A stretch of DNA of 32,399 nucleotides, from assembly GCA_018239895.1 (NCBI GenBank), contig JAFEGL010000022.1, positions 1 through 32,399 of the forward strand, written 5' to 3'. The notes beneath the pieces were generated by a model. The model saw nothing but the letters and a program-made list of their open reading frames with translations. It was not told the DNA's origin and did not search any database. The DNA is from Verrucomicrobiota bacterium. Lineage in GTDB: Bacteria; Chlamydiota; Chlamydiia; Chlamydiales; SM23-39. Of the stretch, positions 15,217-24,200 are shown piece by piece. Made by a program: the position numbers and the translations under genes. Positions within the stretch are counted from its first letter, which is position 1. The number at the start of each line of letters is the position of its first letter.

Positions 15217-15405
15217 TCCTCCACTCAATCTGTATAGAGGGCGAGAAGGCGCGTCACCGCTTGCGGTGACGCGCCTTCTCGCCCTTATCCTGCTTATCAT
15301 GCCGGCGGAGCCGATCATGTCTATCTTGTACCTTTTCCTATGCATAGAGGTACAGGATAGACATGATCGGCTCCGCCGGCATGATAAGCAGGATTAATTT
15401 TGGAT
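15205..15405. repeat. Nested palindromic block R3 between convergent genes
   Basis: Outer arms ATCCAAAATTAATCCT (15205-15220) and AGGATTAATTTTGGAT (15390-15405) are perfect 16-bp inverted repeats that run into both flanking genes. Inside are a perfect 22-bp-arm hairpin (15239-15260 with 15263-15284, loop TT) and a 46-bp-arm hairpin (15287-15332 with 15349-15394, one mismatch). The 16-bp loop of the larger contains the palindrome CTATGCATAG. The large arm shares ATCCTGCTTATCATG with the other dispersed elements, so R3 is probably related to them. It may also end transcripts from both sides, although there is no T run. Confidence 0.92.
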
Positions 15406-18324
15406 AGAGAGGAGGGGGAGCGAGACTTTATCCTTCTCTTTATCGTAGAGATCTTGGCCGAGGAACGAGATGGTTGTTCGGGGCTGCTTCAGCAAGCGGC
15501 GGGAAACGACTTGGGCTACTTGTTCTGAGGTTGCACCGAGGATCGCTTCGCGGAAAGCCTGCCGATCTTTGAGAGTTCTTCCGGCCCTTTTCCAAGAGTA
15601 GGCGGTCATGGCCCGGTTCCCAGGAGGAACTGGCGCATCGAGCGTCTGAATTACACCCAGTTTAGCTTCTTCGAGGTCCTCTTCATCGAATTGGGATGAG
15701 GCGATCTGATCGAGGGCGTTTTGGAACGCTTGGATCGTCTTGGAGAGGTTGGGGTCGCGGTACGAGTAGAGATGGAAGTTGCCGATGGTCGGCGCGTAGG
15801 TGGCCCCGCTTCCGTAAGCTCCCCCTTTTTCCCGGATTTCCGTGTGGAGGGCGACGTTGTCGAGAAGATCTCCCGCGATGAGGAGCATGGCGGCATCTTT
15901 TTCGGAGAATGTGCAGGTGCGCAGCGTCTGAACCGTGAAGGCAACGGGCGAGGAGATGAGGCGCCCTTGCGAGGAGACTGGCTCGAGGCTATAGTCGCTT
16001 TTCCAGGGGGTAAAGGGGGCTTTCGGTAGCTTTTCGGCGAGACCGAAGAATTTCTGTTGGGAGATCTCTTGGAACTGAGAGGCGTCGCAGGATAGGACGA
16101 GTTCGGCGGGGCCGCCAAAGAGTTTATGCTGGATCTTTTGGAGCCCTTCGATCCACCGGTCGTCTTTGACCCACTTTTGGATGGCGTTGTAGTAGGGGAG
16201 TCCGTGCCACCGGTTATAGACGAAGGAGGGGAGGGTGATTCCACTGAATCCGAGCTGGACGGCGTAGTTCATCGCATTTTTAGACAGTCTATTTTGAAGT
16301 TCCGTGGCGTGCTGCAGCATCCATTCGCGAAGCCTCTCCCTGTCGGTCAGATCGACCCCTTGGGCAAAGTCTTTGAGCAAGTCGAAGAGCTGGCGGGTGT
16401 GCCTTTTGAGCGCTTTGATCCGGATGGAGAAGGCGGGTCTCAAAAGATCTGAGTTGGGAAAAGTGGGGTGGAGCGAGAGAGAGGCGTCGGCTCCGCCGGT
16501 ATAGGCCTCGATGAACTCGAGGTTTTTTGCATAGTTCCGTCCGCCGCAGCCAAGTTCTGTGAAGATTCGGGTATAGAGCGAAAGAAGCGGAAGCTCATCG
16601 ACGGAAAAATGGGGCAAATCGAAGAGGAGGTCTGCGTAGAGGATCTGGTTTGTGAAGGCGTCTGTGTGGTAGACGCTGAGCCGTTCCCCTTTTTTTTCCG
16701 AGAGAGGGAAGTCGACCGCTTTACGGGGGACATCGTCGAGGGTCACTTTCGGGAGGCAGTCGAGAGAGAGGTTCTCTTGCTCTTCTTGGAATTGGGCCAA
16801 ATGTTTCGACTCCCGAACGATCTCTGCCGCTTTCTGCGGAGACAATTTGGCCTGGATCGCATCGAGGCGGTCCCTCTCTTCTTGGTTCTCTTTTTGTTCT
16901 AGCTTGGGATCCGCTTTGAGGGTGAGGAGGATAAAGTGGGGGTTGTCGAGCAGGTATTTCCGGACAAGATTGGGGATGAACGAGGGATCTTTCAAGCGGG
17001 CTCTGAGATCGTTGAAGAGGGTGTGGATGAGAAGGCCGCTCTCGGGCTCGACGCCATGTTGTTTCAACAGGGCGGAGCGGAAAAAGAGGGTGAGGCCAAA
17101 GGGGATCCCCTCCGCACCGATCTCCATCCGATCGAATTCGAGTTGGTGGAGAGCCGCCTCTACTTTTTCTGGGGAGATGGGCTGGGAGATAAACTTTTCG
17201 AGCGTTTCAAAGCAGCAATTTTTCAGATTTTCGGCGTCGGTCTCCTTGCACCCTTTGCAGATAATCGTGAAGGGGACTTCGCTCATTTCTAGGTCAATCG
17301 AGGAGTCGGCTTGGGCGCAGAGGCCCGATTTCAGCAGAGCTTTTTTCAGATAAGAGGCGTCGGTGTCCATCAGGATGACGTCGATGAGGCTTAAGCCGAG
17401 GAGGTCTGTCTGCTCGGCGATGGGGGCGGTGAGCCAGTTGATGGCGATCATCGCTTTGCCTTCTGCCGATTCTTCGGCCGAGATCGGATAGTGCCCTTCG
17501 GCGTAGACGGGCGCAGTGAATCGCTTTTGGCGCGGCAAGAGGGGGATTTGAGAAGTCTTTTCAGCTCCTTCGAGGGCGTGGGTCAGGATGAAATCGAGAT
17601 GTTTCGAGAGGGGCAAGTTGCCGTAGAAGAAAAAGAGGCACCGAGACGGATTGTAGAATGTTTTGTGGAAGTCGATCAATTCTTCGTGGGTCAAGGCGGG
17701 GATCTCTTTTGGGTCGCCCCCTGAGTTGTAAGCGTAGGTGAGATCGGGGGTCAGTTTTTCTCCGAGCGCTTTGAAGAGGCGGGAGTCGGGGGAGTTCATC
17801 GCCCCTTTCATCTCATTGTAGACGACCCCTTGATATGTGAGGGGGGAGGCGCTGTTTTCAGGTTCGGTGAAAGCGAACCGGTGCCCTTCCTGCAGGAAAC
17901 TCTCTTTTTTCAGGTTCGGATGGAAAACCGCATCGGCATAGACTTCCAAGAGATTGTAGAAGTCCTTCTCGACTTGAGAACTCGCAGGGTAGCAGGTGAA
18001 ATCCTGCCCGGTCAAAGCGTTCATGTACGTATTTAAACTTCTGCGGGTCATCGAGAAGAAAGGGTCTTTGATGGGAAACTTTCGCGATCCGCAAAGGACT
18101 GTGTGTTCCAAGATGTGGGCTACGCCATTGGAACTATCGGGGAGGGTTTTGAAGGAGAGGCAAAATAGGTTTTCCGGGTCGTTGTTGGCGATCTGCATCA
18201 CCCGCGCCCCGGTCGGCTCATGGACGAGCTCGATGAGGGTGCTTTGGAGTTCTTCTAGAGGGGAATACTGTGTGATCCGGAAACCTCGGTAGGTTTGCCC
18301 GATTGCGTTCAATGCTCTGTCCAT
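15394..18324 (-). CDS. M16C zinc metalloprotease (insulinase/PreP family)
   Basis: A 976-residue single-chain pitrilysin-type protease. The inverted zinc motif HxxEH is H70, E73, H74 in GVAHILEHTVLCGSRKFP, with the distal Glu probably in VVYNEMKGAMNS. The surrounding sequence (KDPFFSMTRRSLNTYMNALT) matches presequence protease and falcilysin. Four repeated alpha/beta units are expected, with the inactive half C-terminal (GGAYGSGATYAP near 850). It should degrade short unfolded peptides in a closed chamber. An orthologue lies next to htrA in C. trachomatis (CT824, from memory). No signal peptide is visible, so it is likely cytosolic. No good Shine-Dalgarno precedes ATG 18324. The C-terminus SIQN is encoded by the palindromic block R3. 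Confidence 0.96.
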   Translation of the reverse strand: MDRALNAIGQTYRGFRITQYSPLEELQSTLIELVHEPTGARVMQIANNDPENLFCLSFKTLPDSSNGVAHILEHTVLCGSRKFPIKDPFFSMTRRSLNTYMNALTGQDFTCYPASSQVEKDFYNLLEVYADAVFHPNLKKESFLQEGHRFAFTEPENSASPLTYQGVVYNEMKGAMNSPDSRLFKALGEKLTPDLTYAYNSGGDPKEIPALTHEELIDFHKTFYNPSRCLFFFYGNLPLSKHLDFILTHALEGAEKTSQIPLLPRQKRFTAPVYAEGHYPISAEESAEGKAMIAINWLTAPIAEQTDLLGLSLIDVILMDTDASYLKKALLKSGLCAQADSSIDLEMSEVPFTIICKGCKETDAENLKNCCFETLEKFISQPISPEKVEAALHQLEFDRMEIGAEGIPFGLTLFFRSALLKQHGVEPESGLLIHTLFNDLRARLKDPSFIPNLVRKYLLDNPHFILLTLKADPKLEQKENQEERDRLDAIQAKLSPQKAAEIVRESKHLAQFQEEQENLSLDCLPKVTLDDVPRKAVDFPLSEKKGERLSVYHTDAFTNQILYADLLFDLPHFSVDELPLLSLYTRIFTELGCGGRNYAKNLEFIEAYTGGADASLSLHPTFPNSDLLRPAFSIRIKALKRHTRQLFDLLKDFAQGVDLTDRERLREWMLQHATELQNRLSKNAMNYAVQLGFSGITLPSFVYNRWHGLPYYNAIQKWVKDDRWIEGLQKIQHKLFGGPAELVLSCDASQFQEISQQKFFGLAEKLPKAPFTPWKSDYSLEPVSSQGRLISSPVAFTVQTLRTCTFSEKDAAMLLIAGDLLDNVALHTEIREKGGAYGSGATYAPTIGNFHLYSYRDPNLSKTIQAFQNALDQIASSQFDEEDLEEAKLGVIQTLDAPVPPGNRAMTAYSWKRAGRTLKDRQAFREAILGATSEQVAQVVSRRLLKQPRTTISFLGQDLYDKEKDKVSLPLLSIQN

Positions 18325-18376
18325 AGTGGTTCAGAGTATAAACGCTTTGAGGCTTTAGATGTACCGATTTTTTAGG

Positions 18377-18694
18377 CTATCGGCGCTTTCTCTTCGCCAT
18401 GCCGAACTGGCGGACGCACTGGCGGAGCATGTAGTTGCACTCGCCGAGGAGCAGAGTGAGGTGATTTTTGTCTTTCATCAAGATTTGGGGGCTCGCCTTT
18501 TTCTTGACGTCATGGCGGAGTTTAGCCCAAGCTTTATCGATCTGAGCTTCAAGGTGTTTGTAGGCTTGCCATTGAGCTTGGCGGTTGTGGGCGGCGGCTT
18601 TGCGGTTGGCGCTCTTATTGCTCGTTTTCTTTCTTGCGACTTTGCGGCGCGTTGTTTTTCTTGCCTTTACTTTCCGCTTTCTCCGTACAGCCAT
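18377..18694 (-). CDS. Very basic histone-like protein, nucleoid candidate
   Basis: 105 residues. The first 33 are almost all Lys, Arg, Thr and Ala (MAVRRKRKVKARKTTRRKVA and on), recalling the repetitive tails of the chlamydial histone-like protein Hc2. The rest is a helical domain with Trp and two Cys (GECNYMLRQCVRQFG), ending KRKRR. Strong positive charge suggests DNA or RNA binding, perhaps in nucleoid condensation; that is inference, and the sequence is not clearly HctA or HctB. ATG 18694 has GGAGG five bases upstream. It has its own promoter-like boxes and lies 52 bp upstream of the M16 gene, so the two may share a transcript. Confidence 0.83.
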   Translation of the reverse strand: MAVRRKRKVKARKTTRRKVARKKTSNKSANRKAAAHNRQAQWQAYKHLEAQIDKAWAKLRHDVKKKASPQILMKDKNHLTLLLGECNYMLRQCVRQFGMAKRKRR

Positions 18695-18725
18695 GAGATC
18701 CTCCGAACCTGCCGTTTTTCCTCAT

Positions 18726-18753
18726 TGTATAATAAATGTTATATTCTTGTTAA
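18726..18753 (-). promoter_or_regulatory. Promoter for the basic protein gene
   Basis: On the minus strand TTAACA (forward 18748-18753) and TATACA (forward 18726-18731) are 16 bp apart, about 30-60 bp upstream of the ATG, in AT-rich DNA. Confidence 0.45.
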
Positions 18754-18790
18754 AAAATAATATTTTTTATTCTTAATTGTTGAATCTAGA

Positions 18791-19111
18791 TTATTTATCT
18801 CCCTGAATTTCACGAGAGATTCTTTCTTCATTCTTGAGAATGTCCATCAATTCGTCATGTTTTTTCGAGATACTCACCTTCAAGACCTGGATTTGTTTTA
18901 AGGTCTTTTGATAAGAGTCAAATGCTTTTGTCCCTTTTTTTGGAGCCTTGGAGGGGAGAGCTGCCAGCAGCTGGGCAAGATCGTGCCTTTCTCTTGAGAG
19001 CTCTTTCTTGGTTGCCCGTTCTTGGTCGAGGAGGGAGCTATAGGTGGGATTTGTCGGGTGGCCGATGATCTCTTCGAGTCTGAGCATCGCCTCATCTTTC
19101 TCTTCGCTCAT
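18791..19111 (-). CDS. Small coiled-coil protein, second gene of a pair
   Basis: 106 residues, nearly all polar helix, rich in Glu, Lys and Leu with heptad-like spacing (QERATKKELSRERHDLAQLL; LKQIQVLKVSISKKHDELMD). No signal peptide, membrane helix or Cys is present. Its ATG overlaps the stop of the upstream gene as ATGA, so the two are translationally coupled and probably act together. Small paired coiled-coil proteins are common as type III secretion chaperones or stalk components, but nothing here proves that. I do not recognise the family. Confidence 0.78.
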   Translation of the reverse strand: MSEEKDEAMLRLEEIIGHPTNPTYSSLLDQERATKKELSRERHDLAQLLAALPSKAPKKGTKAFDSYQKTLKQIQVLKVSISKKHDELMDILKNEERISREIQGDK

Positions 19112-19410
19112 AAAGTCTCCTCTAGTTGACGGATCAACGAAGCCTCTCTGAACTTCAACTCGTCCAGTTCGACCTGATCCATTTTGACTTGGATGCAGAG
19201 CATACTGTAATGGGGATCGATCGAGGGGAGCGAGTTGATGAATTCGTTCATCATCTGGATCCGCTGTTTCAAGAGCTGCTGTTCCATTTGATTTACATCT
19301 AACTCTTTCTGGAGCAGCGATTTCGCATCGTGAGTATTTTGGACAAATTCTTGGCGCACAGAGGGGAGCGAGAAGTCGGGAGCGTTTTCGCTTTTAAAAA
19401 ACGGGTCCAT
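19108..19410 (-). CDS. Small coiled-coil protein, first gene of a pair
   Basis: 100 residues from ATG 19410, MDPFFKSENAPDFSLPSVRQ, followed by a long helix (KELDVNQMEQQLLKQRIQMM) and a second helix (KMDQVELDELKFREASLIRQ) around a PSIDPHYSM turn, suggesting a helical hairpin. An in-frame GTG at 19416 is an alternative start and has AGAAG closer to the usual spacing. The stop overlaps the next gene by 4 nt. The promoter should lie in the AT-rich stretch 19430-19490, where TATAAT occurs twice on the minus strand. Function unknown; a structural or chaperone partner of the next gene is a reasonable guess. Confidence 0.73.
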   Translation of the reverse strand: MDPFFKSENAPDFSLPSVRQEFVQNTHDAKSLLQKELDVNQMEQQLLKQRIQMMNEFINSLPSIDPHYSMLCIQVKMDQVELDELKFREASLIRQLEETL

Positions 19411-19506
19411 ACGCACAATTGCTTCTTTTAATGTAATTATATATTAATCGGTTTTAATTATATATTTATTGTTCAAATGATTAAATAATAATAAATTAGT
19501 TATTTT

Positions 19507-19644
19507 GTGGTGCGGGGCGGAGTCCTGCGTCATGTCGGCAAAGCCGATCCTGCCTATCCTGTTCCTTGGTTTAATCCAGAGAACAGGATACGCCGCGAAG
19601 CGCAGCTAAGGATAGGCATGATGCAGGGCTCCGCCCCGCACCCC
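19507..19644 (+). repeat. Dispersed palindromic element, copy R4 (full length, 138 bp)
   Basis: The terminal inverted repeats 19507-19534 and 19617-19644 match at 25 of 28 positions. Inside are a small hairpin TCGGC-AAA-GCCGA (19535-19547) and a stem TATCCTGTTC (19555-19564) with GAACAGGATA (19581-19590). The segment CAGGATACGCCGCGAAGCGC is shared with R2 and R7. No coding potential is seen. It is the clearest full copy in the window. Confidence 0.9.
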
Positions 19645-19688
19645 GATATGTCTATAAGGAATCTTGCACAGAATTCCTCAAAAGAACT

Positions 19689-19717
19689 TTGTGATTTATT
19701 TCCCATTCTTCTAGTAT
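19689..19717 (+). promoter_or_regulatory. Possible promoter for the small exported peptide gene
   Basis: TTGTGA (19689-19694) and TAGTAT (19712-19717) are 17 bp apart, with four of six consensus matches each. The ATG is at 19756. Confidence 0.4.
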
Positions 19718-19755
19718 GTTCCATTCGCGTAAATCACACACACTAGGAGGTATGT

Positions 19756-19938
19756 ATGCGAAATATGGTGAAAGCTTTGATGGTTGCTAGCTGCTTTGCT
19801 GTTAGCGGCATTTACGCTGATTGCTCAGAAGAGAACACGACCGCTTCTGAAGTTGTTGTAACGACAGAAGATCTAGTTGAAGAAGGCCAAGGCCCATCCG
19901 TTCGTTTGAACGATGATGAAGTCGAAAGCAAGATCTAA
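19756..19938 (+). CDS. Tiny acidic exported peptide, function unknown
   Basis: 60 residues. A signal peptide (MRNMVKALMVASCFAVSGIYA) would be cleaved after about residue 21. The mature part of about 39 residues is very acidic (12 Asp/Glu against 2 Arg/Lys) with a single Cys near its start (DCSEEN). The gene is real by its signals: AGGAGG five bases before ATG, promoter-like boxes upstream and a strong terminator downstream, making a single-gene unit. No homologue comes to mind. It could be a periplasmic or secreted small protein, and the one Cys might allow disulfide cross-linking into the envelope. Confidence 0.75.
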   Translation: MRNMVKALMVASCFAVSGIYADCSEENTTASEVVVTTEDLVEEGQGPSVRLNDDEVESKI

Positions 19939-19944
19939 GACTTA

Positions 19945-19978
19945 GCCTCGCATTCGAGAGAATGCGAGGCGTTTTTTT
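19945..19978 (+). terminator. Strong rho-independent terminator
   Basis: GCCTCGCATTC (19945-19955), loop GAGA, GAATGCGAGGC (19960-19970) give a perfect 11-bp stem followed by G and seven T. It starts six bases after the small peptide stop. The last T is part of the nrdB stop codon on the other strand. Confidence 0.92.
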
Positions 19979-21024
19979 CAAGACCAAACGAGATTGGAAG
20001 CTGATTGATACTCAGTGACTCGAGTCTCGAAGAAGTTCTTCTCTTTGCCCAAGTCGATCGTTTCGCTCATCCAGGGGAACGGGTTTTTCGAACGATAGAT
20101 GGCCTTTAAGCCGATCCGCTCGAAGCGCCGGTCTGCAATGTACTGGACGTAGTCGCGGAACATCGGGGCAGTTAGGCCCAAAATTCCTCTCGGCAAGCAA
20201 TCCTCAGCATATTGGATCTCGAGCTCGACCGCCTGTTTCATCTTATCAATGATGTGGGCTTGGAACTCGGGCGTCCACAGATCTGGGTTCTCCTCTTTGA
20301 CCGTATTGATCAGGTCGATCCCGAAGTTGAGGTGGATCGATTCGTCCCTTAAAATATATTGGAACTGCTCGCCCACTCCCACCATCTTGTTTTGCCGCAA
20401 GAAGGAGAGGATCATCGCAAACCCGCTGTAGAAGAAGAGCCCTTCCATGATGATGTAGAAGCCGATCAGGTTCTCTAGAAACTTCTGGGCCCCCTCAGGA
20501 GTCGTCGTCGTGAAGCCTGGCTTCAAAATATCGGCGGTCAGCTCCATCTCGAACCGATCCTTATTATGGATCGTGTTGATCTCATTGTACATGTTGAACA
20601 CTTCGCCATGGTCGAGAGTCAAAGACTCTACGATGTACAAGAAGGCGTGGGTGTGGATCGCCTCTTCGAACCCTTGGCGGAGCAAATACTGGCGCGCCTC
20701 GGGGTTCGTGATGTGGCGGAAGATAGCTAAGACAATGTTGTTGCCGACCAAGCTCTCCGCCGTTGCGAAGAAACCGAGATTGCGCATGATGACGCGCCGT
20801 TCGTCGGCGTTCAAATTGTTCGACTTCCAGAGCTCGATGTCTTTGCTCATCGGCACTTCGTTCGGCATCCAGTGGTTCGCGCAGCCATTGAGATAGTGTT
20901 CCCAGGCCCATTTGTATTTCAACGGCATGAGCTGATTCACATCGACCGCATGGCAGTTGATCAATCTTTTATCGGCGACGTCGACACGTTTGACGCCGCT
21001 CTCTCTAAGTTTCGTATTCGCCAT
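19978..21024 (-). CDS. nrdB: Ribonucleotide reductase R2 subunit, class Ic (Mn/Fe type)
   Basis: 348 residues. It generates and holds the oxidising cofactor for NrdA. The metal ligands fit the C. trachomatis R2 numbering plus one: E90, E121, H124, E194, E228, H231 (motifs [26 protein letters not shown]). At the radical position four residues after H124 there is Phe (F128) instead of Tyr. This defines class Ic enzymes, which use a Mn(IV)/Fe(III) centre instead of a tyrosyl radical. The C-terminus ([12 protein letters not shown]) should dock on NrdA. It lies downstream of nrdA on the same strand, separated by a 198-bp gap filled by an inverted repeat. Confidence 0.98.
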   Translation of the reverse strand: MANTKLRESGVKRVDVADKRLINCHAVDVNQLMPLKYKWAWEHYLNGCANHWMPNEVPMSKDIELWKSNNLNADERRVIMRNLGFFATAESLVGNNIVLAIFRHITNPEARQYLLRQGFEEAIHTHAFLYIVESLTLDHGEVFNMYNEINTIHNKDRFEMELTADILKPGFTTTTPEGAQKFLENLIGFYIIMEGLFFYSGFAMILSFLRQNKMVGVGEQFQYILRDESIHLNFGIDLINTVKEENPDLWTPEFQAHIIDKMKQAVELEIQYAEDCLPRGILGLTAPMFRDYVQYIADRRFERIGLKAIYRSKNPFPWMSETIDLGKEKNFFETRVTEYQSASNLVWS

Positions 21025-21045
21025 GATATCCTTCCTTTTTTACTG

Positions 21046-21220
21046 GGTAGTCCTTAACAAGTAAGGCTGAGTTCTGCTTGCGTGGGTAGGTCATCTGCGG
21101 CGTCGCCCTGCATCGCCGACCCACTGCGGGGTCGTCTGCTTCGGGAACCCCCTGCGGGGCTCCTTGCAGCTTACCCACCCGCGCTTCGCATAACTCGAGC
21201 CTTACTTGTCGCGGACTACC
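21046..21220. repeat. Large inverted repeat (R5) in the nrdA-nrdB spacer
   Basis: Outer arms GGTAGTCC-TTAA-CAAGTAAGGCT (21046-21068) pair with AGCCTTACTTG-TCGC-GGACTACC (21198-21220), with a four-base internal mismatch. Inner complementary segments include CGTGGGTA with TACCCACC. Small hairpins such as GACCC-ACTGC-GGGGTC also occur. The whole fold would be transcribed as a long stem between nrdA and nrdB. It differs in sequence from R2/R4, although GGCGTCGCCCTGCATCGCC has a similar flavour. Confidence 0.85.
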
Positions 21221-21222
21221 GT

Positions 21223-24200
21223 TTACTGACAGCTTTCGCAGGCTTCGCCTAAAGTGCAAGCCTTTGGTTTTTCTTCTTCGCGCTCGACTTTGATGTTGCT
21301 CGAGGCCGATTTGCTCTTCATCCAGCGGGGCTGCAGGCCGCGCTTGTTGATGTCGACCGAAGATTTTTCGATCTGGGTGGCTCCCAAAGTTCTCAAGTAG
21401 TAGTTGGTCTTGAGCCCTTTTTCCCAAGAGAGCATGTACATTTGGTGGAGCTTTTTGCCGCTCGGTTCCGAGAGATAGAGGTTGAGCGATTGGCCCATGT
21501 CGATCCATTTTTGGCGGCGGGCGGCGCACTCGATGACCCACTCGGGTTCGATCTCGAAGGCGGTGAGGAAGAGGTTTTTGACCTCGCTGGGGATCCTCTC
21601 GATTTCTCGGATCGATCCATCAAAATACTTCAGGTCGTCGATCATCTCCTCATCCCAAAGTCCCAGTTTCTTCAGTCTTTCGACGAGGTGGGGGTTGGTG
21701 ACGGTAAACTCGCCCGAGAGGTTCGATTTGACGAACAGGTGTTTATAGATCGGTTCGATCGAGGGGATAGCGCCCGTGATGTTGCCGATCGTCGCGGTCG
21801 GCGCAATCGCCATCGTGTTGCTATTTCTCATCCCGTGCTTTTTGACTGCAGCGCGGACGACAGACCAATCCATTGCAGAGCAGCGGTCTACATCGACTTT
21901 GACGCCCCGCTCTTTTTCCAACAGGTCAACTGTGTCGATCGGGAGATAGCCTCTGTCCCACTTGGAGCCCTTGTACGTTTGGTAGCACCCTTTTTCTTGC
22001 GCCAGTTCAGTTGAAGCCAAGATGGCGTAGTAGGAGATCATCTCCATGCTCTTATCGGCGAATTCGACAGCCGCGTGGCTGGCGTAGCTGATGTTTTGCA
22101 TGTAGAGGGCATCTTGGAAGCCCATGAACCCGAGGCCGATTGGACGATGCTTTAAGTTGGCATTTTTCGCTTCGACGATCGGGTAAAAATTGATGTCGAT
22201 CACGTTGTCGAGCATCCGGACGGCAGTTCTCACCGTCGAGGCGACGAGTTTTTCATCGAGCCCTTTGGGGCCGATGTGCTTTGCCAGGTTGACCGAGCCG
22301 AGGTTGCAGACCGCTGTCTCGTCGACCGAGGTGTTGAGGAGGATCTCTGTGCAGAGGTTCGAGGAGTGGACGACCCCCTGGTGATCTTGCGGCGAACGGA
22401 TGTTCGACGGATCTTTGAAGGTGATCCAAGGATGGCCTGTTTCGAAGAGCATGCTCAACATTTTGCGCCAGAGCTGAATGGCTTCGACCCGTTTGAAGAG
22501 CTTGATTTTTCCGTTTTCGGTCATCTTCTCATATTCTGCGTACCGCTTCTCGAACGCGCTGCCGTATAAATCGTGCAGATCGGGCGCATCGCTCGGGCTG
22601 AAGAGGGTCCACCAGCCGTTTTCCCGGACCCGCTTCATGAAGAGGTCGGGGATCCAGTTGGCTGTGTTCATGTCGTGCGTGCGACGCCGCTCATCGCCTG
22701 TGTTCTTCCTCAGTTCTAGGAAGTCTTCGATGTCGAGGTGCCAAGTTTCTAGGTAGGCGCACATAGCCCCCTTCCGTTTGCCCCCTTGGTTGACCGCTAC
22801 GGCCGTGTCGTTGGCGACTTTCAAGAAGGGGATGACCCCTTGAGATGTCCCGTTGGTCCCCTTGATCCGGGCGCCAGTGGCGCGGACGTTCGTCCAGTCG
22901 TTGCCGAGGCCGCCAGCCCACTTGGAGAGCTGGGCATCGTCTGCGACGACTTTGAAGATGTGGTGGAGATCGTCCATTACCGTCGACAGGTAGCAAGAGC
23001 TGAGCTGCGAGTGGAGGGTTCCCGAGTTGAAGAGAGTCGGCGTCGAAGAGGTGAAGTAGAATTGGGACAGAACGTTGTAGAATTCGATCGCTCTCTTGTT
23101 CTTCTGCTCTCCTTCGTTCAAGGAGAGTCCCATGGCAACGCGCATCCAGAAAATTTGGGGCGTTTCAAGACGGCGTTGCTCATGGTGGAGGAAATAACGG
23201 TCATAGAGTGTCTGCAACCCTAAGTAAGTAAACTGATCGTCCCGGGACAAATCGATCGCAGAAGCGAGCTCATCCAAATCGAAGTCGAGCAATTTGGGGG
23301 AGACTCTCTCAAGAGAAATCGCCTCTTTGACATATTTTTTGAAATATTGCTTGTGTGCTTTCAACAAGGTTGAATCGGAGGCGGGGAGGCCTACTGTCTC
23401 TCTATATAGAACGTCTAACAGCAGGCGGGAGGCCACTTGGGAGTAGGCTGGCTCTTTTTCAATCTTGACTCTCGCTGCCATGATGTTGGCCAAATCGACC
23501 TCGTGTTCCTTCATCCCTACATAAAACTGGGCGATTGAAGTTTCGAGCAGCTCATCGGCCGACACAGCGGGCTCGAGTCCGCGGCAGGCATAAGCGAGCT
23601 TATTCCGGAGCAACGTCTCGCTGATGTTGATCGTTCCGCTGTCGGCCGTGGCGATCTGGAATTGGCGGACGGGGGTATTTTCGTCGACGGCGATCGAGAT
23701 CGTTTCTTGCTTCTGCGCTTTTTCGGCTCTGTACAATATGTAGCTTTTCGCGACATCGAAAAATCTTTCTCCCATCAGCTCCCGCTCGATCCGATCTTCG
23801 ATCATATCGATGTAGAGGAGGTCCCCTTTCGCGGCGAGGTCGGCCATTTCGCCGACGATCTTCTGCGTCAATAAATTGACGGCGCCAACCACTTCATCGG
23901 GCGATTGGTCTTCGATTTTGCGCGCTCTTCTAAAGGCTCTTTCGATCGAGGAGGCGACCTTCATCGGGTTGAAGCGGGTCGGAGTCGTTTTGTCGCGGCG
24001 GTAGATCTTCAGATTCTGAGAGGAGCCTTCTCTTGTGGCTTTGCGGCTGTCGCGGTAGATGATGTAGTCGCGGGCGACATCGTGGTAGCCGTTTTTCATC
24101 AAAGTCACCTCGACCACGTCTTGGATCCCTTCGACGGTGAGGCTAGCCCCTTTGGAGGCCAAATTCAGAACTTGTCTCACGACCACGTCGGTGATCTGCT

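Larger units (their letters stand above)
19417..19755. other. 339-bp gap: AT-rich promoter zone, repeat R4, promoter of the small peptide gene
   Basis: Bases 19417-19506 are strongly AT-rich and probably drive the coiled-coil pair leftward. Bases 19507-19644 are palindromic element R4. Bases 19645-19755 lead into the small exported peptide gene and hold its promoter-like boxes. No other coding frame is convincing. Confidence 0.7.

Noticed and set aside
15239..15394. CRISPR-like repeats
   Set aside because: There are two different hairpins, not regularly spaced direct repeats with spacers, and no cas gene is nearby.
22691..23223. Long frames inside nrdA on either strand
   Set aside because: They are shadows of a highly conserved enzyme gene. 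Arg-rich or biased translations and missing ribosome sites argue against them.
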